Assembly (NCBI RefSeq): GCF_001618865.1
Contig: NZ_CP015136.1
Span: 1,523,001 to 1,587,000 of the forward strand
DNA from: Luteitalea pratensis
Lineage (GTDB): Bacteria; Acidobacteriota; Vicinamibacteria; Vicinamibacterales; Vicinamibacteraceae
Direction of reading: 5' to 3'
Length of the DNA: 64,000 bases
Below, piece after piece: positions 60,016 through 64,000 of the stretch. The notes under the pieces are model-generated. The model saw nothing but the letters and a program-made list of their open reading frames with translations. It made no database searches and was not told the DNA's origin. Within the stretch, counting starts at the first letter, position 1, and each line of letters begins with the position of its first letter. The position numbers were made by a program, and so were the translations under genes.

Positions 60016-61537
60016 GAACCTGGGGAACGTCGCGGCCGGTGACCGGCGCGACGTTCCCCCGTTGCGCCTGCAACACCTCTGCGATCGGGTTGTCGAAGTC
60101 GAACCCGAACAACCGCGGGTTCTCCCCGATCACCGCCGCCGAGACGATGCTGAAGACGTACTTGTAGGTCTCGTCGGGCACCTTCTCCCGGTGGTCCCGC
60201 AGCAGCAACCAGAAGTTGCGGTCGCGCGGGTTGTCCGGGAGCGACTTGATCAAGTTCACGACGCGGCGCTCACCCCAGTTGTACGAGGCCATCACCAGGA
60301 GCCCGGACGCCTGGGCATCGGTCGAGTAGATCGTCTTGATGTACTTCGCTGCGGCGACGGTCGCCTTGTCCCATTTCATCCGCTCGTCACCGGCGTCGTA
60401 CGTCCGCGCAGCCTTGAGCGGCCCGATCTTCAACCCATAGTCACTGCCCGTGCCGGGAATGAACTGCCACATTCCCTTGGCGAGCCCGAAACGGGTGGGC
60501 GGGCCCACCGCGAACGGGTTGAAGTCGCTTTCTTGCATGGCGAGGTACAGGAACTGCGGCGGCAGGTTCTGGCGTGAGAACTCCTCGACAATGCGCCGTA
60601 CGTAGCCGCGTTCCTTGGCGATGCCGATGTCCCGGGAGAAACGCTTCGTGCTCCGCCAGCCCTGGATGTAGCCCTGCACCTCGCGGATGTACTCGTGCGG
60701 CACGATCAACTCGGACTCGCCGAAGATTCGCATCACCTTCAGGATCAACTTCTCCTCGTCGGTGAGCTTGCGCCCGTAGACCCCGGTCGTCTCCAGGAAC
60801 TTCTCGTAGTTGGCCTGCGCCACACGGCGCTTTTCTGATCGTTCGCGGGCTTCAGCCGAGTCGATGCGCTTGCCCGACGCCTCGAGCGCCAGATCGGTTC
60901 GCGCGGCCCGGAGATCGATTTCCCGGAGCGTATAGAAGAGTTCCGCTGCCTGTGCCTCGAGAGCCCGATTTCTCAATTTGAAGTGGATGGCGAAAGCACT
61001 TGCGGCCAGCGCCACGATGGCCAGCCCGGCCAGCACGTAGCGGTAACGCCGCTGTTGACGCTTCTGCACCTGCTTGAAGGCCTTGCGGATCATCATCGTG
61101 CGAGGGCCCGCAGGCTCGTCGTCGTCGCCGCCTTCACCGAAATACCGCTGCTCGAGGCTCGCAATCATGCGGGTCTCGCCCTCGACGGGCTCCGGAACGT
61201 GCTGCTCGACGCGTTTGACCGGCGCTGCGGGCTCCTCGAGGCGAACGACCAATGCCGGCCCGTCCTCGCCGCCGAGGCGCAGGGTCATGCCGTCTGCGAT
61301 GACGCCATTGCCCGCGCGCGTGCCGTTGACGAACACGCCGTTGGCGCTCTGCAGGTCCGTGAAAGTCCAGCGGCCGTTGGTGATCGAGATCAGCAGGTGC
61401 TTGCGGCTGACGTGATAGTCGTCGACCTGGAGGTCACACTCGGCACTGCGGCCGACGTGGAACGGATGCGCGAACCGCACGGTCCTGCCACCGTCGACGC
61501 GGACGTTCAATGCTGGTGTGGATCGCTCACCGTACAT
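59999..61537 (-). CDS. FHA domain-membrane helix-lytic transglycosylase fusion
   Basis: 512 aa. Residues ~15-100 form an FHA domain with R30 (HVGRSAECDL), S44-R45-K46-H47 (HVSRKHLLI) and SANGVFVNG, so phosphothreonine binding should be intact. A membrane helix lies at ~167-185 (VLAGLAIVALAASAFAIHF). After a helical stalk, a soluble lytic transglycosylase domain occupies ~310-480: catalytic E336 in LYLAMQESDFNPFA, then GMWQFIPGTGSDYGL and VMASYNWGERRVV. It can thus receive a cytoplasmic kinase signal and cut peptidoglycan outside. The kinase gene at 47778 is a candidate upstream partner. It could open the wall for T6SS assembly, but a cell-growth role is equally possible. Confidence 0.9.
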   Translation of the reverse strand: MYGERSTPALNVRVDGGRTVRFAHPFHVGRSAECDLQVDDYHVSRKHLLISITNGRWTFTDLQSANGVFVNGTRAGNGVIADGMTLRLGGEDGPALVVRLEEPAAPVKRVEQHVPEPVEGETRMIASLEQRYFGEGGDDDEPAGPRTMMIRKAFKQVQKRQQRRYRYVLAGLAIVALAASAFAIHFKLRNRALEAQAAELFYTLREIDLRAARTDLALEASGKRIDSAEARERSEKRRVAQANYEKFLETTGVYGRKLTDEEKLILKVMRIFGESELIVPHEYIREVQGYIQGWRSTKRFSRDIGIAKERGYVRRIVEEFSRQNLPPQFLYLAMQESDFNPFAVGPPTRFGLAKGMWQFIPGTGSDYGLKIGPLKAARTYDAGDERMKWDKATVAAAKYIKTIYSTDAQASGLLVMASYNWGERRVVNLIKSLPDNPRDRNFWLLLRDHREKVPDETYKYVFSIVSAAVIGENPRLFGFDFDNPIAEVLQAQRGNVAPVTGRDVPQVLTASR

Positions 61538-61574
61538 GGGGCACCGGGGCTCGTGGCTCGCTCATGGAATGACG

Positions 61575-61612
61575 TCGACCGATGTGGGGCATCTTACCGC
61601 GCCATCGGTCGA
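61575..61612. promoter_or_regulatory. Perfect 10-bp inverted repeat upstream of the FHA-SLT gene
   Basis: TCGACCGATG (61575-61584) and CATCGGTCGA (61603-61612) are exact inverted copies, 18 bases apart, in the 261-base gap between the esterase stop and the FHA-SLT start (61537). It may be an operator or part of a transcript end for the esterase gene. No recognisable -10/-35 pair was found in this gap. Confidence 0.45.
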
Positions 61613-61798
61613 GCTACGACACCACCTGGCGCCGGACCCGCAACGTTGGCCCCCGACAGCCTGGATTCGAGGAAGTGCGGCTACTGATCCGGAACGATTC
61701 CGATGCGACGGGAGAACGGTCCTGGACGTCTCGCGTTGGCAAAGCGTCCTCCGCCGCGTGGCGGACGAGAGCAGACCGAGGGCGGGGAGCGACGAGAC

Positions 61799-63118
61799 CT
61801 ACCTGTCCGGAAGGAGGTGCATGCGCATGAATTGCAGAAACAATGGCCAGTCAGACGCTATGGTCCCGTGCCCACCCTCGTGCATGACGTAACCAATCGT
61901 CTGGAAGATCGGGATCCCGGCGGCCGGCATCTCGTTCGTCCCGAGGGCGCCCTTGCCGAGCAGCGTGTAGACCGGCCCGGCAGCGACGGCTGCCAGGAAC
62001 TCGCCCCTGGGGTCGGACCAGAAGTCCTTGTCGCCCGTCTGCAGCAAGAGCGGGCGCGGCGCGATCGAGGCGACAAGCATGTGCGCATCGACCGGGAGCG
62101 TGTCGATGCGATCGCCGTAGTGCGCATAGTTGGCGGCGAACTGGTAGCCGTAGCGCGCGGTCATGTGCTTGACCGTTTCGCCGTACGTCCTGCGGCTCAG
62201 CGCAGCGCCGCTCTCGCCTGAACAGCTCGCGATGACCATGGCGAAGCGTGTGTCCCTGGCGCCCGCCCACAGGACCGTCTTGCCGAGGCGCGAGACGCCC
62301 ACGATGGCGACGCGATGGGCGTCGACGGCGGTGTCGGTCTCGAGATAATCCATCGCGCGGCTCAGGCCCCACGCCCATGCCGCGATCGTGCCCCACTCGT
62401 CCGCCGCGGGCTGCGTCTGGCCAGGCTTCAGGAAATGCTTACGGATGCCCAGGGGCAGGCCCGCCGCGAAATCGGGCTCGATGTCGCCGTAGTACATCGT
62501 CGCCACGCCGATGCCCTGCGCGAGGAACGGCGCGATGTCAAGCCGTCCCTGCGGACGCGGTGTCGCCGGCACGCGGACATTCTTCTCGCGATCCCAGACC
62601 GTGCCTGGCCTGATGCCAGGGTCGTCGACGACGGCCGAGTTCGCGCTGAAGCTGATGTTGAGCAACAGGGGCACGGGGCCGCGGGCGTTCGCGGGAAGGT
62701 AGATCAGCAGGTCGGCAGTCGGTGCGCCCGGGGCCGACGAAAAGACGATCGTCACCTGCCGGCGGAGGGCGATGCCGTTCAGCGCCGGCGTGCCCTTGTC
62801 GAAGATCTCGAAGCGAAGGTCGGCGGGCCGGCCCGGGCTGCGGCCGAACTGCTGGTGCTCGAGGAGTCGCACGATCTCGGGGCGTCGGCTGGTCGTCCAC
62901 GTTGTCGCGTCCCGCACGGCCGTGCCGTCTGCGAGCACGAACAGGTCGGGCAGCGTGTACGTGCCGGTCAGCGCCTCGTCGTAGTTGACGGGAATGCCGG
63001 CGACGACGGTCGGAGGCGCAGGCGTCTGGCCGGGGAGGACGGTCGCGGCCGACGCCAGCAACAGCGCGGACCACGCCAGGGTCGACGCGGCCCGCGCACG
63101 ACGATGGCATGGAGGCAC
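61799..63118 (-). CDS. CE15-like glucuronoyl/acetyl esterase, exported
   Basis: 439 aa from the GTG at 63118, two bases after the upstream stop. The signal peptide covers ~12-28 (STLAWSALLLASAATVLPG). The nucleophile is S276 in VAIVGVSRLGKTVLWAGARD, the (G/C)xSRxGK form found in CE15-type glucuronoyl esterases and related acetylxylan esterases. A catalytic His is in MHEGGHGTIASDW near the C-terminus, and a YYGDIEPDF segment precedes the nucleophile. CE15 enzymes release methyl-glucuronate from lignin-carbohydrate esters. This and the following esterase gene suggest plant-polymer degradation. Confidence 0.83.
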   Translation of the reverse strand: MPPCHRRARAASTLAWSALLLASAATVLPGQTPAPPTVVAGIPVNYDEALTGTYTLPDLFVLADGTAVRDATTWTTSRRPEIVRLLEHQQFGRSPGRPADLRFEIFDKGTPALNGIALRRQVTIVFSSAPGAPTADLLIYLPANARGPVPLLLNISFSANSAVVDDPGIRPGTVWDREKNVRVPATPRPQGRLDIAPFLAQGIGVATMYYGDIEPDFAAGLPLGIRKHFLKPGQTQPAADEWGTIAAWAWGLSRAMDYLETDTAVDAHRVAIVGVSRLGKTVLWAGARDTRFAMVIASCSGESGAALSRRTYGETVKHMTARYGYQFAANYAHYGDRIDTLPVDAHMLVASIAPRPLLLQTGDKDFWSDPRGEFLAAVAAGPVYTLLGKGALGTNEMPAAGIPIFQTIGYVMHEGGHGTIASDWPLFLQFMRMHLLPDR

Positions 63119-63120
63119 GG

Positions 63121-64000
63121 CTAGGTCGTCGTCGGCAGGGCCTTGCGTGCTTCCCGATCGAAGTCGTTGCGCACCGTGCACACGTCGTCCAGGACGAGCG
63201 TCTCGCCCTTGCCGGAGGTGTACTTCGGCCAGGACGTGAGGCCGGCGCCGTTCGGATCACCCGACTTCATGAACTGGACCAGCGACGCCGACATCTTCTC
63301 GGCGAGGCGCCGCGGCCGTGCGCCGCCGCCGGTGTGCGTGAGCATCACGTCGGTGTTGTTCAACCAGAAGCAGATGTCGACGCAGTGGAAGGCGCCGATT
63401 CGCCCGTCGAAGAGCGGCGGTTGCCACGCGAACCAGCTCACGAACACCGGTGCCGTCTGCTTCGACTTGGCATCGGCGAGCGCCACGACGTTCTGCCGGT
63501 TACTGCTGACGGGCGACCAGATTTCGACCGGCTTCTTGTCGGGAAAGGCCTTCGCGTAAGCGTCCACGACCGCCATCGCGCGATCGCCGAGGCCCGGACC
63601 GAATCCGGCGCGCTCCTTCAGCCGCTCGGCGACCTCTGGCAGCGTCACCCCGAGCAGCGTTGCGTCGGTCCACGCCGGCGACTGCTCGTTGGCGGTGGAG
63701 CAGATGATCATCGGGATGGTCGCGGCCGTCGCGGCTGGGTCCGGCGCGTACGGATGTTGCGGCAGGATCGTGCCGTCCACCGACGGACTGAAGCCGGCCC
63801 GCAGTCCAGGGATCGCCGCACCCGACGCCGCCATCTCCGACGCCAGCTTGCGTTGCGCCCGCGTCGCGACCTCGAGGTACGCCTTCCACGGCAGCTCCTG
63901 CAGTTTGCCCATGTCGCTGGCGCTCAACCCGGCTTCGGCCAGCACGGAGGCCCCGAGCTTCTCGGCATAACCCTTGTCGCCGGCGCGCAGCGACGCGCCA
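63121..64000 (-). CDS. Type B carboxylesterase, C-terminal part (cut at the window edge)
   Basis: The reading frame runs through the right edge of the window without a stop, so the N-terminal half (with the nucleophile Ser) is not visible. The part seen contains the family pattern KGYAEKLGAS, FSPSVDGTILPQHPYAP, GAFHCVDICFWLNNTD, LAEKMSASLVQFMKSGDPNG and WPKYTSGKGETLVLDD. H in GAFHCVDI is the expected catalytic His of type B carboxylesterases. It lies two bases upstream of the CE15-like gene on the same strand, so the two are co-transcribed. Confidence 0.85.
   Translation of the reverse strand, partial: GASLRAGDKGYAEKLGASVLAEAGLSASDMGKLQELPWKAYLEVATRAQRKLASEMAASGAAIPGLRAGFSPSVDGTILPQHPYAPDPAATAATIPMIICSTANEQSPAWTDATLLGVTLPEVAERLKERAGFGPGLGDRAMAVVDAYAKAFPDKKPVEIWSPVSSNRQNVVALADAKSKQTAPVFVSWFAWQPPLFDGRIGAFHCVDICFWLNNTDVMLTHTGGGARPRRLAEKMSASLVQFMKSGDPNGAGLTSWPKYTSGKGETLVLDDVCTVRNDFDREARKALPTTT

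Noticed and set aside
1-64000. rRNA, tRNA, transposase or integrase genes
   Set aside because: None was recognised on either strand; the low-G+C cassette has no insertion-sequence ends or integrase next to it.

Overview
The window is one contiguous, G+C-rich bacterial chromosome segment with dense coding, frequent GTG starts and many 4-base ATGA/GTGA gene overlaps. Gene content (Tat-exported sugar isomerases and Gfo/Idh/MocA oxidoreductases, a giant propeller-type hybrid histidine kinase, a Uma2 protein, CE15 and type B esterases) suggests an Acidobacteriota of the Vicinamibacteria/Luteitalea kind. That placement is inference; no rRNA or tRNA gene was seen.

Layout. 1-3544: sugar-catabolism genes separated by short palindromic repeats. 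3715-4989: a reverse-strand M14 metallocarboxypeptidase. 5149-11680: a signalling run of hybrid kinase, stand-alone receiver and SpoIIE-type phosphatase. 12243-36246: a type VI secretion system (T6SS) on the + strand: tagH(FHA)-tssK-tssL(OmpA)-tssM-tagF/pppA fusion, then tssA-tssB-tssC-hcp1-hcp2-tagJ-tssE-tssF-tssG-clpV, a TPR-methyltransferase and vgrG. 36321-37788: a lower-G+C cassette that looks like an AHH-nuclease effector and its Imm11-type immunity protein. No tssJ is present; TssL instead carries an OmpA-like peptidoglycan-binding domain.

37819-45298 is an accessory T6SS island. Its reverse-strand genes, in transcription order, are a DUF6484 protein with a VgrG-tail-like end, a HEAT-repeat protein (TIGR02270-like), a DUF2169 adaptor, a thiolase-fold protein that has lost its catalytic residues, a Uma2 protein and a DUF4150 PAAR-like tip. 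Facing away is a TssB-TssC chimera lacking the C-terminal part of TssC, followed by a CHAP-like cysteine-hydrolase candidate effector. This island is the most unusual part of the window and may be a dedicated loading or priming module with an orphan sheath-like subunit.

45320-51954 carries an unknown protein, an exported helical protein, a PEGA-domain Ser/Thr kinase (PpkA candidate) and a divergent membrane protein with cysteine-rich repeats. Kinase, FHA protein (TagH) and TagF-PppA phosphatase together would form the threonine-phosphorylation switch known from Pseudomonas and Agrobacterium T6SS. 51974-57330: a tightly overlapped radical SAM / GT2 / carbamoyltransferase / GT39 operon, probably for a secreted or surface glycan. 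57572-60015: an outer-membrane barrel and a PKD lipoprotein. 59999-61537: an FHA-membrane-lytic transglycosylase fusion. 61799-64000: a CE15-like esterase and a truncated type B carboxylesterase. No non-coding stretch exceeds 300 bases.
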